The notes: generated from the sequence alone by a model not told the origin. DNA of 64,000 bases from Mya arenaria (GCF_026914265.1 NC_069124.1:18703648-18767647), one strand, 5' to 3'. Counted from the stretch's first letter, positions 36,501-45,449 are shown. Numbers and translations are program-made.

Positions 36501-37653
36501 TCACTACACAGTGACCCTCAGGTAGTATTGTTTAGTTGTGAGTGTCCAGAAATACTTGACCTGGGGTCGTATTTAATAAGCATCTTAGTAACAATTTTCA
36601 ATTTATTGAAAAATGGCCTTTTTTCTAATTTGAATTTTAAGAAAACGAACAATGTGTGTACACCAAGAATATGAAATTAAGCAAGAAAATGGTCTAAACA
36701 TAATATGCATATGAATAAATCTGATGAAAAGTAGCGGGTATTTAAAATATTCAATGTCAAAAATTACGAAAATAATACTACGTTGAAAATATTCACTAAG
36801 ATGCTTATTGAATACGGCCCCTGAACATTCTGCTCCATGAGGCCTTAGGTCAGAATATTTGTATTTCTCACTACGCTGTGACCTTCAGGTAAGTCTTGTT
36901 AAGGTGTGATGTCCAAGAATCATTGGACTCAACTTTGGACTTCATTGGGCTCTAGGAAGGGATGGCATTGACTCACTAAGCAGTTACCCTCATGTCAGGG
37001 CCTTAAACAGGAATTTGGTAGTAGGTATTTGTGGCTGGTTAGCTCGACTATTCGAAGAATAGGTGGGCTATACTACTCGCCCCTGCGTCGACGTCCGGTT
37101 TAAGTTCTTGGGCAATTTGGGATTTTCACTTAATTAAAAGTCCAATACCCTTCATTCAATTCATTATTGTTATTCACTTCTAAGTCAAAGTGGCGTAGTC
37201 GAGCGTGCTGTCTTACGACGGCTCTTGTTTTAGCTAGTTCTTGCAGTTCCACCTGGCAGCATTTGTAAAATTGTAACAGCTGCCATACAGATACATGTAT
37301 ATATGTTTTGAAAATAATTTCTTCATTTGAATATTTGGATATGTTTATTATGCTAAGTAAGCAGTTTCCTTGATATCTAGAATACAAGAGTAGTGACTTC
37401 ATGATTAGGACATTAATTGTGAAACTTATGCTATGTTATTGTAGCAAGCATTGGTTAATTTTTCAGTTTGTTTGTTTTTTCAAAATCATAATTTTAATCT
37501 AGGATATCTAGAATAAACTCAATTGTGTCCCTTTATTTCACAAACCATACTGTTTATTTCTTATGTTCACAGGGCAAAGCTTACGGTCAGATGATGCTGG
37601 ATTTTGAAATTCACGATATGCCAGCTTTGGTCGACATCATTAACGAGTCCTGA
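12130..37653 (+). CDS. AtuA-family (DUF1446) protein fused to the AtuA-like C-terminal domain
   Basis: Exons: 12130-12316, 14041-14144, 15361-15427, 15951-16081, 17412-17500, 19815-19914, 20328-20371, 21235-21312, 24870-25066, 26131-26195, 26950-27056, 27545-27650, 29392-29491, 30274-30313, 31628-31679, 31993-32188, 35176-35293, 36001-36091, 37573-37653. They total 1,953 nt, 650 codons plus stop; every junction is GT/AG and in phase. The start at 12,130 has a strong context (AAAATGG); an in-frame ATG at 12,103 is weaker. Residues 1-35 are basic, Ser-rich and without acids: a likely mitochondrial presequence. The AtuA domain runs from about 47 to 490 ([10 protein letters not shown] at 50-59, then [44 protein letters not shown]). 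After a polar linker, residues 520-645 form the small domain ([22 protein letters not shown]) that in bacteria is often a separate protein. AtuA belongs to acyclic terpene (citronellol/geraniol) utilisation clusters, but its reaction is not known to me. Role here unknown. Confidence 0.93.
12490..13515. repeat. Diverged minisatellite array, intron 1 (TCAAGGTCA family)
   Basis: Repeated blocks such as CTATTGATTTTGGGGTCAA followed by AAGGTCATGGTGAC and AACAACTTGGTGTAGAG. The same family recurs in introns 9 and 16. A miniature LTR element (12,741-13,272) interrupts it. ERE-like palindromes with one mismatch lie at 12,665-12,679 and 13,480-13,494. Confidence 0.65.
12741..13272 (-). mobile_element. 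Miniature (TRIM-like) LTR retrotransposon
   Basis: Two direct repeats with TGTAAC...GTTACA-type ends, 12,741-12,972 (232 bp) and 13,064-13,272 (209 bp), flank only 91 bp. Read on the minus strand, the 91 bp start with a primer-binding site, TGGTGGCAGCGGTGGGAT, two bases after the 5' LTR. It complements the 3' end of the tRNA-Leu class ending ...CCCACCGCTGCCA. They end in a purine tract (GGAGGGGAAAG) beside the 3' LTR. A 4-bp target duplication GATG flanks the element. No coding sequence is left, so any movement needed outside proteins. Confidence 0.85.
15493..15528. repeat. (AT)n microsatellite
   Basis: Uninterrupted AT dinucleotides in intron 3 of the AtuA-like gene. A shorter (AT)n tract lies near 16,570-16,594. 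Confidence 0.95.
16749..17125 (+). repeat. AACCAGG-headed repeat, short copy (intron 4)
   Basis: Starts with a 30-bp hairpin-forming head (AACCAGGTTTTCAC, then its near complement), a G/C-rich GGGCGGGCGGG stretch and then about two units of a 145-bp repeat containing CTGAATAACTTTAGT, GGGTCCCTAGGGTCAAG and ACTAAAAATAGAAAAA. A longer copy is at 27,946-28,815. Confidence 0.8.
17548..17788. repeat. 31-bp minisatellite, about 7.5 units
   Basis: Units read GTCCATTTTCTGGGTAGTCA then CCAGTACTCAT, with an occasional A/G change. It begins 48 bp after exon 5. The array resumes with diverged units at 18,981-19,030, so the element at 17,789-18,980 was inserted into it. Confidence 0.9.
17789..18980. mobile_element. 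hAT-like non-autonomous DNA transposon
   Basis: Bounded by 12-bp inverted ends, CAGGGCTCTCAC on the left and CGCGAGAGCCCTG on the right (one mismatch), and inserted in the 31-bp minisatellite. CAGGG-type ends are typical of hAT elements. I see no clear 8-bp target duplication and no transposase frame; the longest frame inside (about 60 codons) looks random. The subterminal parts share GGGAGAAGTGACTTC-like and GGCGACCACTTCACCC-like blocks. Confidence 0.65.
19946..20084 (+). pseudogene. Duplicate of AtuA-like exon 6 (relic or cryptic exon)
   Basis: Starting 32 bp after the exon 6 donor, a second copy of exon 6 reads [15 protein letters not shown], then ALVTLVHK, and keeps an AAG|GTAAC donor. 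Compared with the real exon it is one codon shorter and still open. The upstream part of the exon and a proper polypyrimidine tract are missing. A further 15-bp fragment (TGTGTGGATAGCGCC) identical to exon 6 follows at about 20,070-20,084. Confidence 0.75.
20849..20928. repeat. Perfect 22-bp inverted repeat (hairpin)
   Basis: Arms at 20,849-20,870 (GTCACCTAAGTGCAATAACT plus CA) and 20,907-20,928 are exact reverse complements with a 36-bp loop, in intron 7 of the AtuA-like gene. It may be the remnant of a small TIR element or a transcribed hairpin. Confidence 0.8.
21637..23984. mobile_element. TIR DNA element with a tandemly duplicated body
   Basis: Left end CCGTATTATATCATG with TATAGGACGCA; right end TGCGTCCTATGCATGATATAA then TACGG. 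The 56-bp left end occurs twice (from 21,637 and 21,692). Then come two bodies, 21,748-22,857 and 22,858-23,984, each ending in the right TIR; the second has no left TIR of its own. The bodies are highly similar with scattered substitutions and small indels. TA flanks both ends, a possible TA target duplication. The unit contains repeated TGACAGTCAACCGTTGCAACC blocks and ATAGGACGCA motifs. No transposase found. Lies in intron 8. Confidence 0.8.
24095..24215 (+). repeat. tRNA-derived SINE fragment
   Basis: An A-box-like ACAATGGTTAGCAC near 24,100 and a B-box-like GGTTTGATTCCC near 24,137 in tRNA spacing, followed by GGTTGGTGGTCACCAAGC. The last block recurs near 28,920-28,937 (GGTTGTTGGTCACCAAGCC), which marks a related fragment there. 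Confidence 0.55.
24331..24694. mobile_element. Foldback (long-TIR) MITE
   Basis: The whole element is a diverged hairpin. The left arm starts AAAGCTGCACTCTCACAGAT and the right arm ends ATCTGTGAGAGTGCAG. Arms of about 160-170 bp meet near a central CCGTTAAAAACGG palindrome. No coding capacity. It lies in intron 8, 175 bp upstream of exon 9. Confidence 0.85.
25215..25470. repeat. TCAAGGTCA-family minisatellite, intron 9
   Basis: Two diverged units of the family also seen in introns 1 and 16 (GCAGTAGATGACCCC, CTTGGTGTAGAG). Palindromes AGGTGATTGTGACCT (25,272-25,286) and AGGTCATCATGACCA (25,428-25,442) each differ by one base from the AGGTCAnnnTGACCT consensus. Confidence 0.7.
27946..28815 (+). 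repeat. AACCAGG-headed repeat, long copy with five 145-bp units (intron 12)
   Basis: The same 30-bp hairpin head and GC-rich segment as at 16,749, then units beginning TGAAACTGAATA at 28,025, 28,171, 28,316, 28,460 and 28,605 (period 144-146). Each carries GGGTCAAGG-type blocks. The far end, AAAACCTGGTTTTGTCACA, re-uses the complement of the head. The open frames in it come from the tandem structure. Confidence 0.85.
29235..29333 (+). pseudogene. Duplicate of AtuA-like exon 13 (relic or cryptic exon)
   Basis: About 146 bp upstream of exon 13 a copy with an intact acceptor (GTATTACAG|GGCAG, exon start 29,246) reads [18 protein letters not shown] against [18 protein letters not shown] in the real exon, including the start phase. 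The frame stays open for 29 codons to a TAA. The normal donor is lost; GTAATT near the stop would splice in a different phase. Confidence 0.72.
30950..31310. repeat. Diverged tandem repeat of about 85 bp, intron 14
   Basis: Repeated blocks GTAGAAATCAGTACTGGTGCC, TTTAGAAGCC and CATGAATCA(C/T)TGTC, four to five diverged units; another partial unit lies at about 31,540-31,565. Frames on both strands are by-products. Confidence 0.65.
32200..33640. repeat. TCAAGGTCA-family minisatellite, long array in intron 16
   Basis: Begins just after the exon 16 donor. Clear units of about 146 bp start at GACCAG..GATGACCCC (32,221, 32,367, 32,513), followed by increasingly diverged units to about 33,640. Typical blocks are GGGTCATTGG, CAAAGGTCAAGGTCACAGTG, GATAACTCGACAATGCCTGC and ACCCATGGCCCT. 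It is the largest of three arrays of this family in the gene. Confidence 0.7.
32554..32574. promoter_or_regulatory. Perfect ERE/ERRE-type palindrome
   Basis: A 9-bp arm TCAAGGTCA, spacer CAG and the exact reverse complement of the arm. The inner 15 bp (32,557-32,571) equal AGGTCAnnnTGACCT, the consensus estrogen response element, and the extended arms are the ERR/SF-1 half-site TCAAGGTCA. The neighbouring unit has AGGTCACAGTGACCA at 32,417-32,431. Binding is not shown. Confidence 0.5.
35400..35530 (-). repeat. Inverted copy of the dispersed repeat at about 6,040-6,150
   Basis: GGCCAATCAAAACACTTAGT with TTCTTATCTT and neighbouring blocks match, in reverse complement, the tail of the repeat near 6,040-6,125. 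No tRNA boxes are visible in this copy. Lies in intron 17. Confidence 0.6.
36118..36998 (+). pseudogene. Tandem array of exon 18 duplicates (AtuA-like gene)
   Basis: After exon 18, four head-to-tail copies of exon plus flanking intron follow with a period of about 118 bp (TAT starts at 36,118 and 36,233; partial copies at about 36,350 and 36,440), then two worn copies at about 36,820-36,893 and 36,905-36,998. Copy 2 (36,233-36,322) is fully open in the exon 18 frame: [18 protein letters not shown], then [12 protein letters not shown], with CAG|GTAAGG retained. Its acceptor lacks one base (ACAG|TAT instead of GCAG|ATAT), so splicing there would shift the frame. Copy 1 has a TAA. Confidence 0.82.
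37035..37235. repeat. Dispersed repeat with GCTCGACTA inverted ends
   Basis: Starts near TTAGCTCGACTATTCGAAG and ends near CGTAGTCGAGCGTGCTGTC, giving short inverted ends, with a GC-rich patch (GCGTCGACGTCCGG) in between. It has higher GC content than its surroundings and no coding capacity. Lies in the last intron. Confidence 0.5.
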
Positions 37654-37726
37654 AGCAACCATATTGTTCAATGAATCAGGGTAGACATGCTGCTGTCTCC
37701 GGACATTTTATGTGACAATCTGTGAT

Positions 37727-37732
37727 ATTAAA
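37727..37732 (+). terminator. Poly(A) signal of the AtuA-like gene
   Basis: ATTAAA 74 bp after the stop codon is the first near-consensus polyadenylation signal, implying a short 3' UTR. Confidence 0.55.
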
Positions 37733-40318
37733 AGTTGTTGTTTTCAAATACAACTTTCATACATTTATATCATTATAATACAAATATATCATTATAATAC
37801 AAATGTTTATTTATACCAAGTCTATTTTCCTATTCCCCAAACTTCATTTTATAACTCAGCTGTATTATTGTTTCACTTTTAATTAAATAACTATGTAATA
37901 TCCCAATAAGTTGTATTGAATTAGACTGGTGTGTTAAAAATGCACACACGCAATTGATACGCAATTGATACTTCCTTAATTCTCTGTAAAATCAAACCCT
38001 CTTCACATTTATGACATGACATTATATTTGAAAGAATTTATTAATAGTATACCACTTTTGCACAAAATGTGGGTGTTCTTCATCCAGAATTGGGGCAGTA
38101 AGCTTAGTGGGCTATTTGACGAGTAAACATTTAGGGGATAATACCATGGCAAGTGTCAAGCCACTCATATTTCATAACTATTTTGATTTTCTATATGTGA
38201 CTGCAACATGTACTGGTGCAACATGATCAATTGTGTATATTAAATATAAATAAATATTGAAAGAAGATAGTTCTATCTCTTCATTGGTTGTTATTATAAT
38301 ATAAACAGATAGTTGATGACTTTTACCGGGTATATGGTCTACATAACTTTATATATATAAACACAAACATAATGAATTAACTGGTATTAAATACAAAACA
38401 ATTAATACATGCAGTAGTATTTGAATAGTAGTAATATGATCAAATAAAGTAAGGATACACCGAAAATACATTAAACTTCCACTTTCAAAATTCTCGCCTA
38501 AAACACGAACAACTTTACGTTTCTCGTATTTTTATATTTCTATTAGCTTGTACACAGACCGATCAGTATAATAATATTGTTTCATCAAAACATGGACAAA
38601 TATATATGAAATGGAATTCATCTTAGTTATCTGTTGAATTACAACAATAAACAGAACTTTTCTTCACGCTGATAACAATTATTCCTATATTTATCCATTT
38701 ATATTCTTTAAAGGCCTAGTTGAAGCCTTTTATAAGTGACCCCCCCCCCCCTCAAATCTGTGTACAGTACACAACCTATGTGTATTGATCTTAATCTAAT
38801 TGCCGTGTGCCATCTGAGTATCCTGCTGTGCAGTTTTGGTGGTTTTATTATAGGAAATGGCTGTGAGCTAATAAACAAATACACAGGAAATTGCCCCCTA
38901 TTGTGACACCAGTGAAATAAGCAGGAGATGCACAGCAGGGGGTTATCATGCCAAACATTCCTTAGACTAGGTCTTTAAGGATAAACTGAAAGTCTAAGTC
39001 TACAAAAGAATAACTGGCAGCTTTCGGTAATTTATATAAAAGCAGTGCTCATTGTCAAGTGTCCTTTTGAATTCTTTATAGGTGAATACTGGTCTATGAA
39101 GAGATCTATAACAATGCACCTATAAAAGATTCCTTTATTATATGTTGTAATCACTATATGCAACTATACTACGAAGATAGTTATTTGTTTATGTTATTGG
39201 TTGTAATCATATTATGCAGCCATATGATAGATTATTTATCTCTCTTTGTTATTGGTTGTAATCATACTATGCAACTATAGACAAGAGCTATTTCTCTTTG
39301 TTATTGGTTGTAATCATGCTATGCAACTATAGACAAGAGCTATATCTCTTTTTTATTAGTTGTAATTATATGCAACTATAGACGAGTAAAGCCTTATTTT
39401 TTGTATGGTTTGCAACACACATTTATATAATTAGTATATCAAGTATGATTTTTGAAATCTGCAGCATTTTTCATTTATTACCAATTTCATTTATTACCAA
39501 TAAGTGCACTTTTCAGTAAAAGTAAAAAAATAATGATAAAGGAAGAATAGTCATACTGCAGTCGTTTATATAACGTTTGCGAAATATAAATGTATTATCA
39601 TCCAAGAAATAAATCTAAATTTGGATATCTAAATACGTACGAAATACCGAAAGAAACGTTTTTTCAATCTCATGGTTATCTTACAAGCGTACGAAGTGCC
39701 GGAAAAGGCCTATTTATCTTGTAGATGACTGTATCTCAAAATATTACATTCGTGACAAGCTTGATAGAAATTCCAACATTTGACAAAAATCCGATGAAGT
39801 GACCAGGAGTATTGTTTGGCGGTTTCAAAATGTGCAAACACGTTTTACGAAAAATTCGCGACGATATACGAGTGTTTCTACGTAGCTGGGAACCATTCCA
39901 CGGGGGCGCAATATCGAAATGAGAACTTAAATTACTTCGAATTACACTGGTAATGAAATTCGTGAGGCGATATAATTAAGTGTAATGGTTAAATGAAATG
40001 CAATGCAAACGACAAAAAATGACATTAACGAAATATCAAATTGTAGTGGCAACAATTGCATTTCTAACAAGTGCACTACATACATGTACATTGTCGAAAC
40101 GAGCGCGGCAGTGCATTACAAACGAAATCTTAACAGCGGTTTGCATAGATGCATTTGATTAATGACATTGCAACATCTGCTTGTATGATGCCGTACCCTT
40201 GTATATTAGCCTAATTATTATTAATATATTCGGGGTTTTACAGTTTAACGCCATGTTGCAGCATACGAGTTCAATTTACCAAAGCAAGCATACGCTTGAA
40301 GCCTTAGTTTAAACATAC
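37733..40318. other. Intergenic, AT-rich
   Basis: No coding sequence recognised. It holds a poly-C run near 38,740 and a 52-55-bp tandem repeat (39,140-39,395). The rest shows nothing I can name. Confidence 0.6.
39140..39395. repeat. Tandem repeat, 52-55 bp, about four units
   Basis: Units carry GTTATTGGTTGTAATCAT (starting 39,193, 39,248 and 39,300) followed by CTATGCAACTATAGACAAGAG; outer units are diverged. Confidence 0.8.
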
Positions 40319-40324
40319 TTTATT
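40319..40324 (-). terminator. Probable poly(A) signal of the I-kappa-B-like gene
   Basis: AATAAA on the minus strand about 480 bp after the stop codon. No closer consensus signal is visible on that strand. Confidence 0.4.
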
Positions 40325-40801
40325 CAGTTCATAATACAAAAATAACAGTACAGCAATAGTATGATGAAATGGATCGGTAAGAAGCTTGAAGCCTTAATAA
40401 TAGCATTGCCGCGCATTTGTCACACCACCATTACTTTAGTACTTTTAAACTTCCTAAATAAAGTTCTATGTATAATAAGTCAGTTTCTGCTAAGCGAGGA
40501 AGTAAAAAAAATAAACTCCATATTTGGTTATACATAAATATTTACAGTGTAACTTGACTATTCATGCCATGTCTTTCTTATTGACCTGCTTGTATACTAT
40601 TAGCTTATATAGTGACAGGTGCTGACGGTGCTCTGAAAAAGCCATAGTATTTAAGCAACGAGCTAATCAAACGAATACGAATCCAATGACTCCGCTCACA
40701 CAGGAATGATTGCAATTATACCGCCGACTTTTCGGAACTTGCGTTTAAAGATTAAACTGTTAAATGTGAAATGAGCGTTGCCGAATATTAAAATTATTTT
40801 T

Positions 40802-41869
40802 TTAGTCAGTCCGGTCTTCTTCCAAATCAAGATTTTCAATGATACATATTGGTCTTGGTCTTTCCGCTCCAGAAACTTTAAGCAAGGCGGCTACGTCTGC
40901 ATATCTTCTGTAAAAGGCGATTTCCATGGCCGTATATCCGGAATATGTCTCCGTATTTATTTTCAAGTTAGGCTTGGACAACACATACCGTACTAGATGT
41001 ATTTGCCCCAACTCCGCGACAGCATGGAGGCACGTCATACCAGTTTTCATATCAAACGTATTGATATCTGCGTCAATATCTATGAGCATATCAGCAATAT
41101 CAAGATAATCTTTGCATATTGCTATCAATAAACATGTCGAGCCATCATAATTTCTTGTCTCAAGGTTTTGAGGTATTGGCACGTACGGGATTTTGAAAGA
41201 ATTCTGTTTCGTTTCCTCGTACGACACATGTTGTATAAGACTCCTAGCAACCCCCGCCCATCCCTGAATGCACGCTATATGAAGTGCCGTGTTTCCATTG
41301 TAGTCTTGCATCTCAATCTCCGCTCCTGCTACAACAAGTCTTCTCGACACCTTTGGGTTGTTTGTAATCGCTGCAAGATGCAGCGCCGTCTGTCGAAGCT
41401 TGTTTACTGATCTTACCTGGCTGTAGTCTGTAGTTAGGTTAATCAAGTTGATGGCCAGTTCGGTTTTCCGCATAATGATTGCCACAAAGAGGACATTGTC
41501 ACCGTCCCTGTCAGTAGTCACAATCACATTGGCAATAAGCGCTTTTTCGGCCAAAGAATCGGCTGCAGTTGCAACTGCTAATCTTGGCATAAGTTCTTCC
41601 CCTTTATTTAACTGCATATGCCCTTTATATTGATGGTTTTGAACTACGTTCACCTTTTGTCTTTTCACGGTAGTATGTTCAGAACCATACTGCTGAAGCT
41701 GGCGACATAGTTGATTTAAGTAGTGAGATTTCGACAGACACTCCCCAGTGTCTTTTAAAAGTGTTATTATGGCATCTTTTGCCATTTGAGCAAGATCTTG
41801 CACGTAACTTTCAGAAATTCCATATGAATCCATATCTTCAAAATCGATGATAACATGCAGAAGAGTCAT
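40802..41869 (-). CDS. I-kappa-B/BCL3-like ankyrin repeat protein, intronless
   Basis: One uninterrupted frame of 355 codons. About six ankyrin repeats: roughly 120-150 (DRDGDNVLFVAIIMRKTE, matching the first I-kappa-B repeat DEDGDTLLHLAIIHE), 155-187 (LRQTALHLAAITNNP), 190-215 (NGNTALHIACIQGW), a short insertion, 240-272 (YDGSTCLLIAICK), 275-307 (TGMTCLHAVAELGQ) and 310-335 (SGYTAMEIAFYRRYADVAAL). Spacing and motifs resemble I-kappa-B/Cactus, which hold Rel proteins in the cytoplasm, more than generic ankyrin proteins. The N-terminus contains DSYGIS and not the DSGxxS degron. The acidic tail (ENLDLEEDRTD) is short, with no obvious PEST stretch. The first Met was used; Met-13 is an alternative, and a two-codon upstream ATG lies just before it. 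A BCL3-like nuclear role is possible. Confidence 0.85.
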   Translation of the reverse strand: MTLLHVIIDFEDMDSYGISESYVQDLAQMAKDAIITLLKDTGECLSKSHYLNQLCRQLQQYGSEHTTVKRQKVNVVQNHQYKGHMQLNKGEELMPRLAVATAADSLAEKALIANVIVTTDRDGDNVLFVAIIMRKTELAINLINLTTDYSQVRSVNKLRQTALHLAAITNNPKVSRRLVVAGAEIEMQDYNGNTALHIACIQGWAGVARSLIQHVSYEETKQNSFKIPYVPIPQNLETRNYDGSTCLLIAICKDYLDIADMLIDIDADINTFDMKTGMTCLHAVAELGQIHLVRYVLSKPNLKINTETYSGYTAMEIAFYRRYADVAALLKVSGAERPRPICIIENLDLEEDRTD

Positions 41870-43849
41870 CGCATTTTTTTAATTTATTTCCTTTATTTTC
41901 TGTATTTCCTCTTACTTTGAAATCACTTATTTAATGATTTAATTATGTCCATGAAATAACTTCCTGCTTTGTTAAGCAACGTTGGGATCCCAGGGATTGT
42001 TTGCCACTATCTATGATATTAGTAATAGCTTAACGCTTACTGCGTCGAAATCCGCTCTATGTCATTCCGATTTTAAAATATATCACGAAAAAAGAGTAGC
42101 GAAACGTCGTTGTTCATGAGTATTCATACTCAACCGTAATTTCTCGGCCATGTCAGTTTTGCCTAAGTTGTGCCTCAGACGTCCAAACAAACGCACGATT
42201 TTCAACTAACTTTTTCATGAATACGAGGTTGCTGCAGACGTTTTGCCTCTAGAAACTGCAAAAAAATAAGACGCGAGCAGTCTGATACATGCATATTGCA
42301 TGCATGCATTTATTCAATTATTATTTAACTGCATTTTCTGCTAGTTAAGGTACTGCATGCACATTTTACATTTCTAACTTTAAAGTTCATTCAATTGTTT
42401 AAATTTGGATGCTTAATATAAGATTGCTGAATATATTTTTTCCTGTCTTCGTTAAAATATTTGCATTCCATAAAATTAAGGTATTCATCACCTTACAAAT
42501 GATAAGTTTCTTCTTACGATTTTTTAACATGTAATGTCGACCTTTTTATTGGTAATTTGTGATTTATAGTTCTGAATTTACACGACGTATAGCTAAATTC
42601 AGAGGAATCATATCAAGATATTTTTCAAATAAATGTAATTTTTATAAAACCTAAAGACTAAACACTTTGATGAATTGAAAATAGTACCATTCCAATCTTG
42701 TAAACACTAGTCATTATTTCTTGACTTAAATACATATCTGAAACTATCTACACTGACAACATTTTAACATGTGAAAGAGTATGACATACCAAATTTATTT
42801 AATATTATCTTTAGATATTCGATCCGTGTGCAATTAACAGATGTCGCAGTATGTAAAAAAGCACAGTAATATATACAATAACTTGCATATTTTGTCACCA
42901 TTAGCATTCAACAATTTCATCCCAAAACATAATATTCTTAGAATTGATATGATAAGTTGTAAGATATACACCGAATTCACCATAAATCATTTTGACTTGC
43001 AGTTGAGAGCAAACGTATAGAATTTAAATTCAAATCGTTCAATGAGTTAAATACTTAAATACCCATACATGTATTTCACAATCATACTGACATCTTAGTA
43101 CGAATGAAGTTATAATGAATAGGTTTACGGAATGTTTTAACAACTGCAAACAGCGTCTTAATTGCCTTATCACCCAGGTACTTGTGTTCTTTAAAATATT
43201 TTAATATAATTAAATTGACGGTAAGATAGTTATCAACACTAGCTTACTTCTTATTATCATAATAAAATTAAAAATCATCACGTCCATTTTTTATGCACTA
43301 CATCTGACTGTTTTTCATTGCAATACTGTATTAATCGGTAAGGCTTATGTATGTTGTTGTTGTTATTATTGTTGAAATGCATTACTAAGTATATTGCATT
43401 ATGCCATAGATTAATACCACGATTGACGATCATTGATGCCAGCAATTATATATATGACTATTTGTGGATATGACTAGGTTTTATATGTTTAAAATAATTT
43501 GTGTGAATGTATAGTTTATGTATTGTAATAGTTTGTCATTTGGTTTGTTCATTGCAGGTTGAAAAATATCCAGACCTGCTTCAGTATATGCTATTACAGA
43601 CAATACAATACAGAGTATAAAATAAATAGAGACTTGTGTTAATCATATATCATTACACGTACACTAGCCAAGATAGGCTACCATACACATACACTATATA
43701 TATAAAGATCTTATACACTTTTCTACAATCCACATACGTAATAGCCAGATCTAGCTTGCGTGTAAGTAGCGCCCAACGATGTAGTTACAAACCGAAGCGA
43801 AACTTTTTTTCCGTGAAATAAGAAGGGCCAAACAAATCGAAGATGTCCA
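41870..43849. other. Intergenic, upstream of the I-kappa-B-like gene
   Basis: AT-rich, with no reading frame of note. No convincing kappa-B site was seen; the GGGATCCC palindrome near 41,985 does not fit the 10-bp consensus. A TTG/TTA-rich microsatellite lies near 43,350. Otherwise nothing recognised. Confidence 0.5.
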
Positions 43850-45020
43850 ACCATATTGGATCAGTTGGTTTGTACTATTTGTAGTCCGAAGGGACATACC
43901 AGTACAGACTGCCCAAAAGCTTAAGCGTGGGATCAAACCAGGATACAACCAGACCGGATCCCAAATTAGTTGGAGAAACAAACAAGGAAAGTAAGAAAGT
44001 AAATGTAATCGAACTTACAGCTCAAGCTATGTAAGTATGATTTCAGACAGTTTTTTCAAGGTTCATTTTAGCAGAAATAGAACTCAGACCCATTGGTGAT
44101 ATTATTCAGATTAAGTGGGCGGATTGGGAACACGCTGTCCTATATGGGATATGTTGAAGTAGATTTGTCTATTGAGTAAGGACTACCAATAGCAAGTCCC
44201 CAGTCATGACTTTTTCTTGTTACTCCAGATACCCAATATTCACCTAAAACACCTGAAATTATAGCAACTTATGCTTTAAAAGAGCTCCTTAATGAATCCA
44301 AAAGTAATTTTAGAAATCAATATTTTCAAAGAGCAAAATTGCATAATTCTTGGTATCTGAGTATTCGGAGTATGTCCATAGGGACTTTTATCTGGACAGA
44401 ACGGGAAGCTCCGGCATTGTGTTGATTAGCAGATGCTGAACGACAGGACTTCAAGGATTGCTTTGCCCTGCAGCGCGTTTAAGAAATTGTTGGTAGTGTA
44501 ATCAAATCAAATCGAGGTAGAGAGTGGACACAATCAACGTACTGCCATTTCTGTGAGAACGCTGGGCTTCTTTGAGCATAACCACATGCAATTTGGGTTG
44601 ACTAACGCCCCGGCAACTTTCCAAACACTAGTATTAGACCAAGAATGTTTAGGAGACCTCAATATGAAAATTTCCTTGTTTATTTGGATGATTTAATCAA
44701 TACTAATATTATTTTGGAAAAATTGGCATAATACAGGGATGCGAAAGGTGTCTAAAGTGAAAGGATAAGAACACTGAAAGGGCCCCTTTAGTGAATACCA
44801 CCTTTCCACTTTAGCCAGTGTGCTTCGAGTATCTGAGATTGAAACATGCAAAGGGAATTTGTAATATATTGGTTGTTATAGACCACTACACGAAGTTCGC
44901 CTTAACCATACCAACACGGATCCAGACGGCGAATACCACTGAAAAAGTGATATTTTAGTCCGATAGGGTATCCCGACAAGACTTTATTCCGGCCAAGGCG
45001 CGAATTTGAAGAGTGAGTTG
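43850..45020 (+). mobile_element. Decayed Ty3/gypsy retrotransposon relic
   Basis: Fragments in the correct gag-to-pol order, in shifting frames on the plus strand: a gag zinc knuckle CTICSPKGHTSTDC at 43,871; a retropepsin-to-RT linker-like part near 44,040-44,170; RT palm FEHNHMQFGLTNAPATFQ near 44,570-44,625 with YLDD at 44,681-44,692; and integrase core pieces (VVIDHYTKF, then GIPTRLYS-like) at about 44,870-45,000. There are many stops and frameshifts and no LTRs recognised. It is older than, and different from, the element at 46,606. Confidence 0.75.
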
Positions 45021-45449
45021 CAGGTGTCTCTAACTAAAGTCGAGTAGCATGTCCTCATAGATTGGAAAGTTCCGGTTCTTTTACACTGTTCCCGAAATGG
45101 GCAGCCCAAATATTTGGGTTTAATGGCCAAAACTGGGCGTTGCCCAAATATTTGGCGCTCGAAAGTTAAAGTATCCAAACAGTATTTTGGATAATATCTC
45201 CTACAAAATGACGTCCAATATGGCATCCAAAATATTCCATACTTGATTTTACTCATCTATATAATACTGCATCGACATCGCATTAGGCCGCCGTAAGGAT
45301 TGCACCTAGCGTACTACGTGACTCTAGGCAGGGACTGTGAATGGTGGTGTGTAAACTTATTTATACTCACACTCCGTCCTTGCCCATTCGGCTAGTGCTC
45401 CATTAAGATTGTTTGTCATTTTAGGTTGTTGTAGTATAGTAAACAGACA

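Noticed and set aside
41983..41995. kappa-B site upstream of the I-kappa-B-like gene
   Set aside because: GGGATCCC does not satisfy the 10-bp GGGRNWYYCC pattern.
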